64,000 bases of DNA, from contig CAIXWN010000168.1 of the NCBI GenBank assembly GCA_903923135.1, forward strand, positions 1 through 64,000, read 5' to 3'. Positions 48,073 through 56,981 of the stretch are shown in pieces. Numbering within the stretch: position 1 is the first letter of the stretch; every line of letters begins with the position of its first letter. The position numbers were made by a program, and so were the translations under genes. Below the pieces are notes generated by a model that saw only the letters and a program-made list of their open reading frames with translations, was not told the DNA's origin and did no database searches. This DNA comes from an uncultured Caulobacteraceae bacterium (lineage in GTDB: Bacteria > Pseudomonadota > Alphaproteobacteria > Caulobacterales > Caulobacteraceae).

Positions 48073-48897
48073 TTAGCCCCAAATCGGAAGGTTACGCCAC
48101 CAGTTCCACCATTCCGGCCAGCCTTGTGACCAGACTGGACCACTGATGACAATGCACACCGCGCTGAAGAACACCGCCGCGAGCGCAAGGAACAGGCCAA
48201 GACGGTGAATTCCCAGGGTTCCGACCGAGTAACCCATGATATCCCGGAAGAACGAATCTTCGTGTTCGGGAGTCTTAACTTCCTCGCCCTTGCCCGGGTT
48301 CGACGCCGACAGGATCAGCGATCCGTGCAGACCAAGCGCGAACGTCGTTGTGAAGAACAACGAGATGGCGATCATGTGTGCCGGATTATAGTGAAAATTC
48401 ACGTACTTGTAGCCGGTGTTCGATACCCACTCGAGGTGGCTGAAAATCCCGTAGGGAAAGCCGTAGCCCCAGGCGCCCAACAGGATCGGCCGGATCACTT
48501 CCAGGGTGAAATAGGCGAAGATCGCCATGCTGAACGCGACCGGCACATGCAGCCCTATCCCCAATTTCCTGGAAATCTCCACCTCCCGGAGCGCCCAGGA
48601 TACGAAGGCGCCGAGAGCGAAGAAGGTGATGATCTGCCAAAGGCCGCCCTTCGCCATCGGCGCGAGGGACAGGCCGTAGGAGACGTCCGGCGGATCGATG
48701 CTGATCCGCCAGATGTCCCATGTCGGGCCCATGGCCGCGCCGTACACGATCAGGGCCGTGCCGACCATGGTGCACAGGGCCGCCGTCACCCCGAAGAAAC
48801 CGACGTAAAATGGCCCCACCCAGAAGTCGAACAGGTCGCCGCCGATCAGCGTGCCCCCTCGAACACGATATTTTCTTTCAAAACTCAGCAGGGCCAT
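48073..48897 (-). CDS. pufL: Photosynthetic reaction centre L subunit
   Basis: A 274-residue, five-helix protein beginning [21 protein letters not shown]174 (NPAHMIAIS) binds special-pair bacteriochlorophyll, and H191 (LGLHGSLIL) and H231 (GIHRLGLFL) bind the iron, each one position after the Rhodobacter number because of Met1. It is preceded by a large hairpin and followed 14 bases later by pufM. Confidence 0.96.
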   Translation of the reverse strand: MALLSFERKYRVRGGTLIGGDLFDFWVGPFYVGFFGVTAALCTMVGTALIVYGAAMGPTWDIWRISIDPPDVSYGLSLAPMAKGGLWQIITFFALGAFVSWALREVEISRKLGIGLHVPVAFSMAIFAYFTLEVIRPILLGAWGYGFPYGIFSHLEWVSNTGYKYVNFHYNPAHMIAISLFFTTTFALGLHGSLILSASNPGKGEEVKTPEHEDSFFRDIMGYSVGTLGIHRLGLFLALAAVFFSAVCIVISGPVWSQGWPEWWNWWRNLPIWG

Positions 48898-48957
48898 GGT
48901 CGATCTCTCCGCCCATTGTCTGTCGAAAACGGTGAAACAAAGTTGTGCGCCGCCGCC

Positions 48958-49002
48958 GGGATACGGGCGACGCCGGTGATCGCCGGCGAGCGTCCGTATC
49001 CC
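48958..49002 (-). other. pufA-pufL intercistronic mRNA hairpin
   Basis: GGGATACGG at 48958-48966 pairs with CCGTATCCC at 48994-49002, with a further CGCCGG/CCGGCG stem inside. It lies between pufA and pufL. In Rhodobacter a comparable structure protects the pufBA segment from decay and sets the excess of LH1 over reaction centre; the same is inferred here. Confidence 0.8.
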
Positions 49003-49027
49003 TCACGCACGACGCGATAGCCTGCGC

Positions 49028-49237
49028 CTAAGCGGACGCGGCCGGCGCCCGCGCCGGATCGAGGTTGGGCGTCAGCGCCGCCGCCGCCGCCGGCTTCTTC
49101 GCACCCGGTCCTTCGATCCAGTTGAACCGCGGCGTGCCCAGAACCACGAAGTGGATCAGCAGCGCCAGGGAAAACAGGAAGGCGAACAGGGCCACGAGAA
49201 CGCGGCGCGGATCAAAAAGCAGCCAGATTCTCCACAT
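49028..49237 (-). CDS. pufA: LH1 antenna alpha polypeptide
   Basis: A 69-residue protein starting [20 protein letters not shown] with [21 protein letters not shown]29 ligates B875 and the start and FNW are diagnostic of LH1 alpha. It has an Ala/Pro-rich tail of about 25 residues. ATG at 49237 with AGGAGAAAG in front, 12 bases after pufB. Confidence 0.94.
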   Translation of the reverse strand: MWRIWLLFDPRRVLVALFAFLFSLALLIHFVVLGTPRFNWIEGPGAKKPAAAAALTPNLDPARAPAASA

Positions 49238-49249
49238 AGTCTTTCTCCT

Positions 49250-49480
49250 TTATGCGAAGTGGCCGAGGGCCGGTTGAAGGGCCATTTTCGCCCCGGTCAT
49301 CAGTTCGGCGTAGCCTTGAGGGCCAGGAAGCCACGGCCGCCACGACCACACCAGGATGTGGGCGGTGATCGCGATCATCACGAAGAGAAAGAAACTCCCC
49401 AGGAAAATCCGATGGAATTCTTTCGCCTCGGCCTCGGTGAGGCCGGTCAAGCTGCCTGTACTCGCATCTCTATCTGCCAT
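49250..49480 (-). CDS. pufB: LH1 antenna beta polypeptide with long C-terminal extension
   Basis: A 76-residue protein with [13 protein letters not shown] then [17 protein letters not shown]23 and H41 are the conserved histidines, and WRPWL ends the normal LH1 beta. Here about 25 more residues follow (from PGPQGYAEL to GHFA). Most LH1 beta chains stop within a few residues of the WRPW motif. ATG at 49480 follows GAGGAAGAG. Confidence 0.92.
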   Translation of the reverse strand: MADRDASTGSLTGLTEAEAKEFHRIFLGSFFLFVMIAITAHILVWSWRPWLPGPQGYAELMTGAKMALQPALGHFA

Positions 49481-49491
49481 TACTCTTCCTC

Positions 49492-49674
49492 CTATCCCGC
49501 TGCTGCTTGGCCGACCTCCGGACTTGCGTTGACAGCGTTATCCGCCGCGACGACCATCATCGCGACATGGTCTGGGGGTCCTTCCGGAACGGCCCCATTT
49601 CGGCGCGGACCGGAACGACCAACGGTGGATCGCGGTTCGCAGGGTTGCAGCGAGGGCCAACCGGGGATTGTCAT
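49492..49674 (-). CDS. Possible 60-codon frame between bchZ and pufB
   Basis: The frame starts in an ATGA overlap with the bchZ stop and ends 11 bases before pufB, filling the gap exactly. The product is Pro/Ala/Gly-rich, has no membrane helix, and does not look like PufQ. It may simply be a leader holding puf control signals. The position is the only argument for coding. Confidence 0.2.
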   Translation of the reverse strand: MTIPGWPSLQPCEPRSTVGRSGPRRNGAVPEGPPDHVAMMVVAADNAVNASPEVGQAAAG

Positions 49675-51125
49675 GCCGGCTGCCCTTCCATCAGGCCCGC
49701 CTGGGCCTTCGCCACGTGGTCACGGGTGACAAGCGGGGCGCCTGCGAGACGGGCGGTGCGCTCGGCGGCGTCCCTCAGGCGCTTGGCCGCGGAAATCCGA
49801 ACCAGGACGGGCTGGGCTTCGACGATCCGGTCGAGGGCGGCCTTGGCCGCTTCGTCCCACGGCAGTTCCTGGTGCCGACGGGCCGGGGTGGCCTCCACGC
49901 GGTCCATCTGGGAGGCGAGAGGCAGGATATGGAAGAGGGCGTCGAAGAGCGCGTTGCAGACTTCCTGGATGAGGTAGGTGGCGCCCGAGTAGCCCATGAA
50001 CGGCGTGCCGGTGTGACGCCGGATGATCGCGCCGGGGAAGGAGGCCGGAATCCAGGTCGCCCTCGACCCGGCTTCCACCATGTACATGCGCTCATTGATG
50101 CTGCCGAACATCACCAGGGGCGGTGTCTCGCGAATGGCGCGCTGGACGGCGGCGTTGTCAGGCTTGATGCCCGCCGTCCGGGAGAACGAGAAGGCGCAGG
50201 GCAGGCCCATATCGGTCTCAAGGAAGTTACGCACGCCTCGGGCGTAGGTCTCGTTGGCCACGATGGCGAAACTGGCTGTGCCGAAGAAATCCTGGGTCAC
50301 CGAGCGCCAAAGGTCCCAGATCGGCTTGAGCGTGGTGTGTTTTTCCCGCTCGATGAACGGTTCAGGGTCCAGGCCAAGCAGGTCGCCGAGCTTCCGGAGG
50401 AATTTGGTGGTGGATTCAAGGCCGATGGGGGCCTGCAGATACGGGCGCTCCAGGGCCTCGCACAGTTGCCGGCCGAACTCGCGATACAGGCAGACGTTAA
50501 CCTCTGCGTCGGCCAGTTTCCGCACATCTGCCAGATGGCTGCCGAGCGGAAAGACCATGTTGACCTGGGCTCCCACGCCTTCGATCAGGCGGCGGATTTC
50601 GGCCAGGTCCGAGGCCATGTTGAACATGCCGTAGGTCGGCCCGATGATGTTCACCTTGGGGGCGGCGCCCTCCGCCCGCGGCCGCGCCTTGACCGATTTC
50701 TTCGGACCGAACTGTGTCCACAGCCAGGTAAGCGCCCGGTTGGCGCTCTGCCACTGATCCTCGTCGATCGTGCGGGGCAGGAAGCGCTGGATGTTGGTGC
50801 CCTCCGGAGTGACGCCGCCGCCGATCATCTCGGCGATGGAGCCGGTCACGACAACCGCGGGCAGGTCGGGGTCGAGGGTGCGCCAGGCGCGCTTCATCGC
50901 GCCTTCGGTTCCGGTCTGCCCCAGTTCCTCCTCGCCCAGGCCCGTCACCACGATGGGCAGTTCATGGGGCGGCAGGCCGTCGGTGTAGTGCAGGACGGAG
51001 GTGACTGGCAGGTTCTCGCACCCCACGGGCCCATCGATGATCACCTGCAACCCTTTGATCGCCGTGAAGGCGTAGACCGCCCCCCAGTAACCGCCCGCCC
51101 GGTCGTGATCGAGGACCAGAGTCAC
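49671..51125 (-). CDS. bchZ: Chlorophyllide a reductase subunit Z
   Basis: A 484-residue nitrogenase-like NifK-type subunit. [20 protein letters not shown] and [20 protein letters not shown] hold a cluster Cys (C36). [20 protein letters not shown] and [18 protein letters not shown] follow. With BchY it forms the catalytic part of chlorophyllide reductase, which receives electrons from BchX and reduces the B ring for bacteriochlorophyll a. It overlaps bchY by four bases and precedes pufB. Confidence 0.95.
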   Translation of the reverse strand: MTLVLDHDRAGGYWGAVYAFTAIKGLQVIIDGPVGCENLPVTSVLHYTDGLPPHELPIVVTGLGEEELGQTGTEGAMKRAWRTLDPDLPAVVVTGSIAEMIGGGVTPEGTNIQRFLPRTIDEDQWQSANRALTWLWTQFGPKKSVKARPRAEGAAPKVNIIGPTYGMFNMASDLAEIRRLIEGVGAQVNMVFPLGSHLADVRKLADAEVNVCLYREFGRQLCEALERPYLQAPIGLESTTKFLRKLGDLLGLDPEPFIEREKHTTLKPIWDLWRSVTQDFFGTASFAIVANETYARGVRNFLETDMGLPCAFSFSRTAGIKPDNAAVQRAIRETPPLVMFGSINERMYMVEAGSRATWIPASFPGAIIRRHTGTPFMGYSGATYLIQEVCNALFDALFHILPLASQMDRVEATPARRHQELPWDEAAKAALDRIVEAQPVLVRISAAKRLRDAAERTARLAGAPLVTRDHVAKAQAGLMEGQPA

Positions 51126-52687
51126 GTGCCCACCGCCTCTTCCTGGGCCCGCAGGGCCGCGGCGGTCTTGGCGTAGCGCGCCTTGAATTCCGGCCGGTCC
51201 GACGGCGTCTCTTCCCAGACGCCGGTGGCGTGGCCGACGCCGACGCCGTCGAAGAACGCGCTCATGTGATCGAAACGGCCCTTGTTGGCGAGGGCGGCGT
51301 TGATCACCTGGGCAAGGGATCCGGCGCCGGCTGGTCCCATGAGCGGGCGGGCCGAGATGAGGTTGGTGAAATAGAGCGCCGGGATCGACTTCTGTTTGGC
51401 GTGCTGCACCACCGGCGTGGTGCCGATCGCCAGATCCGGACCAAAAGTCTCGACAGCGGCGATATCCTGTTCAAGCGAGGCGCGGAACTGCACCTTCACA
51501 CCGCGGGATTCCAACCAGTCACGGTCGGGCTCGGACCATGGCGTCCGCGGGCAGGCCGTGCCGACGTAGGGGACATCGGCGCCGCTCTCGATCAGCAGCC
51601 GGGCCACCAGAAGCTCAGACCCTTCGTAGCCGCTGACGGTCACCCGCCCGCGAATCGGGGCGGCGGCCAGCGCAGCCTGGATGGCCGGCAGGAAGCGGTT
51701 CTTGGAGGCGTCGACGTGGCTCTGTGCGACGCCACAGGCCTGACCTATGGCGTCAAGCCAGGCGGCCGTCCCGTCTCGACCGACCGGCGCCGATCCGACG
51801 ATGGCGCGCCCGGCCGCGGAGAACTCCCGCACCGAGGCCGTATAGAAGGGATGGATCGCCGCCACTGCGGCGCAATCCAGGGCGGCGTAGAGCTCGCGCC
51901 ATTCGCGGGTGGGCACGACCGGCCCGGCGGCCAGACCCAGTGGGGCCAGCATCATGCCCACGCCCACCGGATCGGCGGGGAACATCTCGCCCAGGAGGGT
52001 TATGGTGGGCTTGTCGGCCTTCTCGCGCGGCGCCGCCACCGGCCCCTGCTCCGCCTCGGTGCGGGCGTACTTCAGCATGGCGCCGGCCAGCACGTCCTTC
52101 GCCTCGGCATGGGTCGGCACGCCGAAGCCGGGCACGTCTATGCCGACGATCCGGACGCCGTTGATTTCCTTGGGCAGCAGTTGCAGGGGTACGCCCGAGG
52201 CCGTCGGGACGCAGAGATTGGTGATCACCACCGTGTCGTAGAGTTCCGGGTCGGCAAGCTGGAAGACCGCCTCGCGAATGTCCTCGAACAGCTTGCCGGT
52301 GACCAGGGTCTCCGAGTTGAACGGCACATAGCCCACCGTGCGCCGTGCGCCATAGAAGTGGGAGGTGAAGGTCAGGCCATAGACGCAGCAGGCCGAGCCC
52401 GAAAGAATCGTCGCTGTGCGCCGCATCCGCAGGCCCACCCGCAGGGATCCGAAGGCCGGGCACATGCTCTGCGGCTGATCGTGCGGCCCCTTGGGATAGT
52501 CGGCCGCGTAGCGCTCGAGCAGTTCGGTCTTTCCGGCCGCCGAGGCGGCCTGACGCAAGGTGTCGGCTCCGCCGTGGCACCCCTCCGCGCCGGCGACCGC
52601 CGAGCCCGACACTGGCCTCTCCGCGGTCGCGACGGATTCGGCGGCGTGCCCGTCATTGCTGGAGTCGGCGAAGAGATATTTTCTCAT
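51122..52687 (-). CDS. bchY: Chlorophyllide a reductase subunit Y
   Basis: A 521-residue NifD-type subunit. [15 protein letters not shown] and [20 protein letters not shown] are the cysteine blocks for the 4Fe-4S cluster; [34 protein letters not shown] and [16 protein letters not shown] are BchY signatures. Partner of BchZ. The frame is open upstream into bchX; the ATG at 52687 with GAGG in front is used, six bases after bchX. Confidence 0.94.
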   Translation of the reverse strand: MRKYLFADSSNDGHAAESVATAERPVSGSAVAGAEGCHGGADTLRQAASAAGKTELLERYAADYPKGPHDQPQSMCPAFGSLRVGLRMRRTATILSGSACCVYGLTFTSHFYGARRTVGYVPFNSETLVTGKLFEDIREAVFQLADPELYDTVVITNLCVPTASGVPLQLLPKEINGVRIVGIDVPGFGVPTHAEAKDVLAGAMLKYARTEAEQGPVAAPREKADKPTITLLGEMFPADPVGVGMMLAPLGLAAGPVVPTREWRELYAALDCAAVAAIHPFYTASVREFSAAGRAIVGSAPVGRDGTAAWLDAIGQACGVAQSHVDASKNRFLPAIQAALAAAPIRGRVTVSGYEGSELLVARLLIESGADVPYVGTACPRTPWSEPDRDWLESRGVKVQFRASLEQDIAAVETFGPDLAIGTTPVVQHAKQKSIPALYFTNLISARPLMGPAGAGSLAQVINAALANKGRFDHMSAFFDGVGVGHATGVWEETPSDRPEFKARYAKTAAALRAQEEAVGT

Positions 52688-52694
52688 GCCGCCC

Positions 52695-53684
52695 TCACAC
52701 TGCGTCGTAGATGACTTCGAGGGTGCGCGGCTCGGCGAAGACGCCGCCGCGCATGTCGGCCTGGGTCGCCGGCCTAAGCACGAAGTCGCCGCCCGTCTGG
52801 TCCGGCGCGAACAGTCCGAGCAGGCCATCCTGTGTCAGGGGCTTCGGCCGCACCGGAGGGGCGTTGGCCACGTTCACGGCCAGCGCCTCGAAGAGCGGTC
52901 CCCAGCGCTCGCCAGGCCGGCCGATAATCTGGTAGTTGGCCGATTTGCGACGGATGTCCTCGTCCGCCGGAATCGCCGCCAGTACGGGGATGCCGACGGT
53001 GTCGGCGAAGGCCTGGGCCTCACCGGTGCCATCGTCCTTATTGATCAGCATGCCTGCCACGCCGACGTTGCCGCCGAGCTTGCGGAAGTACTCCACGGCC
53101 GAGCAGACGTTGTTGGCCACATAGAGCGACTGAAGGTCGTTGGATCCGACCACGATCACCTTCTGGCACATGTCCCTGGCGATCGGCAGGCCGAAGCCGC
53201 CGCAAACCACGTCGCCGAGGAAATCCAGCAGAACGTAGTCGAAGCCCCAGTCGTGAAAGCCCAGTTTTTCCAGAAGCTCAAAGCCGTGAATGATGCCCCG
53301 CCCGCCGCAACCCCGGCCGACTTCCGGTCCGCCCAGCTCCATGGCGAAGACGCCGTCGCGGGTGAAGCAGACGTCCTCGATCCGCACCTCCTCGCCGGCC
53401 AGCTTCTTCTTCGCCGAGGTTTCGATGATCGTCGGACAGGACTTGCCGCCGAAGAGAAGTGACGTGGTGTCCGATTTCGGGTCGCAGCCGATCAGCAGCA
53501 CGCGTTTGCCCTGCTGGGCCATCATGTAGCTGAGATTAGACAGGGCGAAGCTCTTGCCGCTGCCGCCCTTGCCATAGATGGCGATGACCTGGGTCTCCTT
53601 GGTCACCGGCCCGCTGTGCGCCGGGTCCGGCTCGATCGCCGCCTCCTGCCGAAGAGCACGATTGACGATCAGTGTAACAGTCAT
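52695..53684 (-). CDS. bchX: Chlorophyllide a reductase iron protein subunit X
   Basis: A 329-residue NifH-like ATPase. The P-loop is IYGKGGSGKSFALSN (residues 36-50). C126 (GRGCGGRGI) and C161 (DVVCGGFGLP) bind the 4Fe-4S cluster bridging the dimer. It passes electrons to BchYZ at the cost of ATP. It starts 248 bases after bchC, in a region with two PpsR-like boxes, so it may have its own promoter. Confidence 0.96.
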   Translation of the reverse strand: MTVTLIVNRALRQEAAIEPDPAHSGPVTKETQVIAIYGKGGSGKSFALSNLSYMMAQQGKRVLLIGCDPKSDTTSLLFGGKSCPTIIETSAKKKLAGEEVRIEDVCFTRDGVFAMELGGPEVGRGCGGRGIIHGFELLEKLGFHDWGFDYVLLDFLGDVVCGGFGLPIARDMCQKVIVVGSNDLQSLYVANNVCSAVEYFRKLGGNVGVAGMLINKDDGTGEAQAFADTVGIPVLAAIPADEDIRRKSANYQIIGRPGERWGPLFEALAVNVANAPPVRPKPLTQDGLLGLFAPDQTGGDFVLRPATQADMRGGVFAEPRTLEVIYDAV

Positions 53685-53855
53685 GACCCATCCCCCCAGA
53701 TGACGCCTTCAGGCGTCGGTGTTCCGCGCCGAAAGACGCGTCCGCAGGCCCCCGCCGCCTTGGACGCCGAACCTGTCGTTTCGTTCAGAACGCCGAGGGA
53801 AGCGATCATGTCCCGTTCCGGTAGCGGTTTGCGTGCCACTCTAACGAAGTCCGAG

Positions 53856-53899
53856 TGTCAAACTAAATTGACGGTCAAAGTTGTCAATCACAATGTACG
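53856..53899. promoter_or_regulatory. Two near-consensus PpsR-type boxes upstream of bchX
   Basis: TGT-N12-ACG at 53856-53873 and again at 53882-53899, each one base from the TGT-N12-ACA consensus, 26 bases apart. They are in the 248-base bchC-bchX space, with TTGACA-like elements for leftward transcription nearby. This may be a secondary promoter for bchXYZ-puf. Confidence 0.45.
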
Positions 53900-53932
53900 T
53901 CTGGACGGTGTTCATTGCCGCCGGTGGGCCGG

Positions 53933-54874
53933 TCAAGCGGCCTCCCGCCAGTCGAGCACCAGCTTCAGACACAAGGGGTCGCCGAAGGCGGTGCGGTAGG
54001 CCGCGTCGGCGCTCGCTGCGGGCACGCGGTTGGTGATCAGGCCGTCCAGGGACAGCGCCCCGGATTCGATCAGGCCTGTTGTCGCCGCCAGGTCCGCCGG
54101 CGCCCACTCCGCGGCGACCCGCAGGCGGGCCTCCCGCATGAACGCGGGCGGAAAATCGAAGGTCAGGGGCTGATCGTAGAAACCCGCCAGAACCACTTCG
54201 CCGCCGCGGGCCAGGCGCGAGATCAGCGCACCCAGCAGCCTCGAATCGCCGCTGACGTCATAGATCGCCCGGTAGTCGCGCCGCTCGTCCTGTTCCGGGT
54301 CGATGACGACGTAGCCCGTGGCGCCCTCCCGTCGCAGGGGATTGGTCTCCCACACCCTCGGCGGCGGCCCGCCGGCGGCGATCGCCAGTCGCGCCAGCAG
54401 TCGGCCCAGAACCCCATGACCCACTATCAGGTCGGCGGGCGACCCGTCGCCCGAGGCCAGGGCGTGTCGCGCGGTCGCTGCAAGGGCGATCAGCACTCCC
54501 TGCTCTCCCAGGGATTCGGCTATGGTGACCACCCGCGCGCTCGCCGCCACGAGGCGCCGGGCCGCTCCCCCAAAAAGGCCCCTGGCGTCCTTGAAGCCCG
54601 AGGACCCGGGCACGAACACGGTCTCCCCGATTCGGCCCCGCGCCGCGCCGCCGGCGTCGACCACGCGCCCCACCGATTCATAGCCGGGGACCAGGGGGTA
54701 ACCCAGGCCCGGGAAGGGCGGCATTCGCCCGCTCCAAAGCAGCCTCTCTGTCCCCGTGCTGATACCGCTCCACTGCACCTCGACGACGACATCGTCATCG
54801 GCGGGATCCTTCAGCGCCAGGGTGCGCAGGGACAGCCGTTCGGGCTCCTCGATGACGACAGCGAGTGTTTCCAA
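53933..54874 (-). CDS. bchC: Bacteriochlorophyllide dehydrogenase
   Basis: A 313-residue MDR-type enzyme that oxidises 3-hydroxyethyl bacteriochlorophyllide a. The TTG at 54874 with GGAG six bases ahead gives [19 protein letters not shown], the usual BchC start; [20 protein letters not shown] and [12 protein letters not shown] follow, and [13 protein letters not shown] is the cofactor loop. The long upstream frame (to 55045) is inside crtF. The gene is tight behind crtF (13 bases). Confidence 0.92.
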   Translation of the reverse strand: METLAVVIEEPERLSLRTLALKDPADDDVVVEVQWSGISTGTERLLWSGRMPPFPGLGYPLVPGYESVGRVVDAGGAARGRIGETVFVPGSSGFKDARGLFGGAARRLVAASARVVTIAESLGEQGVLIALAATARHALASGDGSPADLIVGHGVLGRLLARLAIAAGGPPPRVWETNPLRREGATGYVVIDPEQDERRDYRAIYDVSGDSRLLGALISRLARGGEVVLAGFYDQPLTFDFPPAFMREARLRVAAEWAPADLAATTGLIESGALSLDGLITNRVPAASADAAYRTAFGDPLCLKLVLDWREAA

Positions 54875-54887
54875 GGCGGTCTCCGGA

Positions 54888-56006
54888 TCAGGGTGTGGCG
54901 AGGATGGCGCGCAGCAGAAGCGGCGAGCGCGTGCGCAGCAGACGCGTGCGGCGAAAGCCCGCGCTGCGCAGCAGGGCGAACAGTTCGTTCGGCGAACGGG
55001 CGCGGCCGCGTCCCATGGCCAGCAGGTAGAAAGCGAAGTAGACATCGGCCACCCGATCGGGCCGTGGCGCCGCCGACATCGGTTCGGCCACCAGCAGGGC
55101 GCCGTCGGCCGGCAGCGCCGCCCGGGCGGCGCGCAGCAGGCGCAGCGCGCCCGCGTCGTCGTGGTCGTGCAGGATGCGGATCAGCGTTATCAGATCCGCG
55201 CCCCTGGGCAGGGGGTCGGCCAGGAAGTCGCCCGAGAACACGCTCGCCCGGTCCGCCAGGCCCGCGCGCTTCAGGGCCTCCGCCGCGATCCGTGTGACTG
55301 CGGGAAGGTCGAAGAGCGACAGTTCAAGGTCTGGCGCGCGCGCGCCGGCGGCCGTCAGAAACGCGCCCTGGCCGCCCCCGACATCGAGAAGGCGGCGATG
55401 GCGGGCGACAGGGTAGGCATCCAGGACGTCGGCGGCGACGCCCGGCTGACTGGCGTTCATCAGTTCCGAATAGGCGCGCACGCGGTCCGCATCCGCGTCG
55501 GCCGGCAGGGTGGCGGTGGCGTAGGGCCAATAGCGGGCCAGTTCGCCGCCGCCGGCCTCGCGCCGAAGCAGTCCTACGCAGTCAGCGAGGTCCGCATAGA
55601 GGTGCACGTGGTGTTCGACCATCCGGACAAGGCCCGGATTGCCCAGCAGGGTCGCCCCCTGTGGGCCGAGCGCCCAGCGCGATGGACCCGCCCGGCTCAC
55701 CAGGCCGAGCGTCGCCCCCGCCGCCAGCAGGCGCTCCAGCGAGGCTTCCGACAGGGCGGTGTCTTCCGCCAGGGTTCGCGTGACGGCCGGGCCGGCGGCC
55801 AGGCGCTCAAGCAGGCCCAGCCGGATGCAGGCCGCCAGGGTCTGGGAATAGACGAAGCCCGCCACCAGATCGAACAGGTCCTGGGTTCGCTGTCTGGCGA
55901 TCTGGCGGGTCATGGGGAAGGCGGCGGCCCAGCGCTGGAAGCGGGGGCTGGCCAGCCAGCGGTTGCGCCACACGATCCAGCGATCGCGCCATTGCGCTGT
56001 CATCAT
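54888..56006 (-). CDS. crtF: Hydroxyneurosporene/demethylspheroidene O-methyltransferase
   Basis: A 372-residue SAM enzyme. The N-terminal half has a dimerisation helical domain; [16 protein letters not shown] (near residue 208) is motif [15 protein letters not shown] the second, and [19 protein letters not shown] has the catalytic His. It methylates the 1-hydroxy group to the methoxy group of spheroidene-type carotenoids. ATG at 56006 or 56003, five bases after crtE. Confidence 0.93.
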   Translation of the reverse strand: MMTAQWRDRWIVWRNRWLASPRFQRWAAAFPMTRQIARQRTQDLFDLVAGFVYSQTLAACIRLGLLERLAAGPAVTRTLAEDTALSEASLERLLAAGATLGLVSRAGPSRWALGPQGATLLGNPGLVRMVEHHVHLYADLADCVGLLRREAGGGELARYWPYATATLPADADADRVRAYSELMNASQPGVAADVLDAYPVARHRRLLDVGGGQGAFLTAAGARAPDLELSLFDLPAVTRIAAEALKRAGLADRASVFSGDFLADPLPRGADLITLIRILHDHDDAGALRLLRAARAALPADGALLVAEPMSAAPRPDRVADVYFAFYLLAMGRGRARSPNELFALLRSAGFRRTRLLRTRSPLLLRAILATP

Positions 56007-56011
56007 AGGGA

Positions 56012-56875
56012 TCAGGCGGCGCTGCGCGCCAGTTGCTTGGGCGCGAGCCGCGTGGCCTGCATCCGCACCAGCTCACGCAGTTCCCTGGCTCCCGCGCAGG
56101 ACGGAATGGAGTCCACAGCCTCGCCGACGAGCGACTGCAGGCGATTGTATGCGCCTTTCAGACCCAGGTCCCGGACCAGACTTGGCCGGTGAAGCGCCTC
56201 GTCCCTGCCGGTGGGCTTGCCCAGGTCGGCCTCGGTCAGCACGGCGTCCGCCAGATCGTCGGCCACCTGGTAGGCTGCGCCCAGGCGCTCGCCCAGCGCC
56301 CTCCAAGGAGAGGGGTCGGCTCCCGCCGCGATCGCGCCGGACATTGTCGCCGCCACGAACAGGGCGCCAGTTTTCGCCTGATGATAGACCTCGACCGGCG
56401 CGGAGGGCTCGCTTTCCCAGGCCTGACCGGCCACGATGCCGGCGGGCATGCCCACGCCGCGGGTGATCGTGCTCAGCAGCGCGGGCAGACGAAGCGGCGC
56501 GGTCTGGCCGGCGTTGGCCAGGGTGTCGAAGGCCATGACGATGAGGGCGTCGCCGGCCAGAACCGCCAGGGGCGCGCCATAGAGCGCATGGACCGACGGT
56601 CGGCCGCGCCGCGTCGCCGCGTCGTCGAAACAGGGCAGGTCGTCGTGGGCCAGCGAGGCGCAATGAAGGAACTCGATAGCCACCGCCGCCGCGTCCGAAA
56701 GCCCAGGTTCGTCGTCGCCGCAGGCCTGGGCGATGGCGAGGCAAAGCTGTGGGCGCACTCTTGCGCCACCCGAGAAGACGGCGTGCCGCACGGCGGCCGA
56801 GAGAAGGGGGGGCGCATTGGGCGTCTCGGCGCGGGCGACCGCGGCTTCAAGAGCGGATTCGACTCGCTGCGCCAT
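56012..56875 (-). CDS. crtE: Geranylgeranyl diphosphate synthase
   Basis: A 287-residue polyprenyl synthase. SLAHDDLPCFDDAATRRGRP (residues 75-94) is the first Asp-rich motif DDxxxxD, and YQVADDLADAV the second. It makes GGPP for phytoene and for the chlorophyll tail. It heads the leftward crtE-crtF-bchCXYZ-puf series, divergent from crtD. Confidence 0.94.
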   Translation of the reverse strand: MAQRVESALEAAVARAETPNAPPLLSAAVRHAVFSGGARVRPQLCLAIAQACGDDEPGLSDAAAVAIEFLHCASLAHDDLPCFDDAATRRGRPSVHALYGAPLAVLAGDALIVMAFDTLANAGQTAPLRLPALLSTITRGVGMPAGIVAGQAWESEPSAPVEVYHQAKTGALFVAATMSGAIAAGADPSPWRALGERLGAAYQVADDLADAVLTEADLGKPTGRDEALHRPSLVRDLGLKGAYNRLQSLVGEAVDSIPSCAGARELRELVRMQATRLAPKQLARSAA

Positions 56876-56923
56876 GGGGAGGCCCTCCAGAGGGTTGGCT
56901 TGTTCCTGAGCTCAACTGGAGAG

Positions 56924-56941
56924 TGTCATGTAAATTGGACA
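56924..56941. promoter_or_regulatory. PpsR/CrtJ-type box in the crtE-crtD divergent promoter
   Basis: A perfect TGT-N12-ACA site, with a neighbouring GACAC-N6-GTGTC dyad, between the crtE and crtD starts. It probably mediates aerobic repression of both carotenoid directions. Confidence 0.75.
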
Positions 56942-56981
56942 CATGCTAGTGTCTAAATTGTGGTCGACTGGGCGTGGGGCG

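Noticed and set aside
51230-55297. Long frames on the + strand across bchY, bchX and bchC
   Set aside because: Products are His/Arg/Gly-rich with no motif and cover well-identified bch genes on the other strand.
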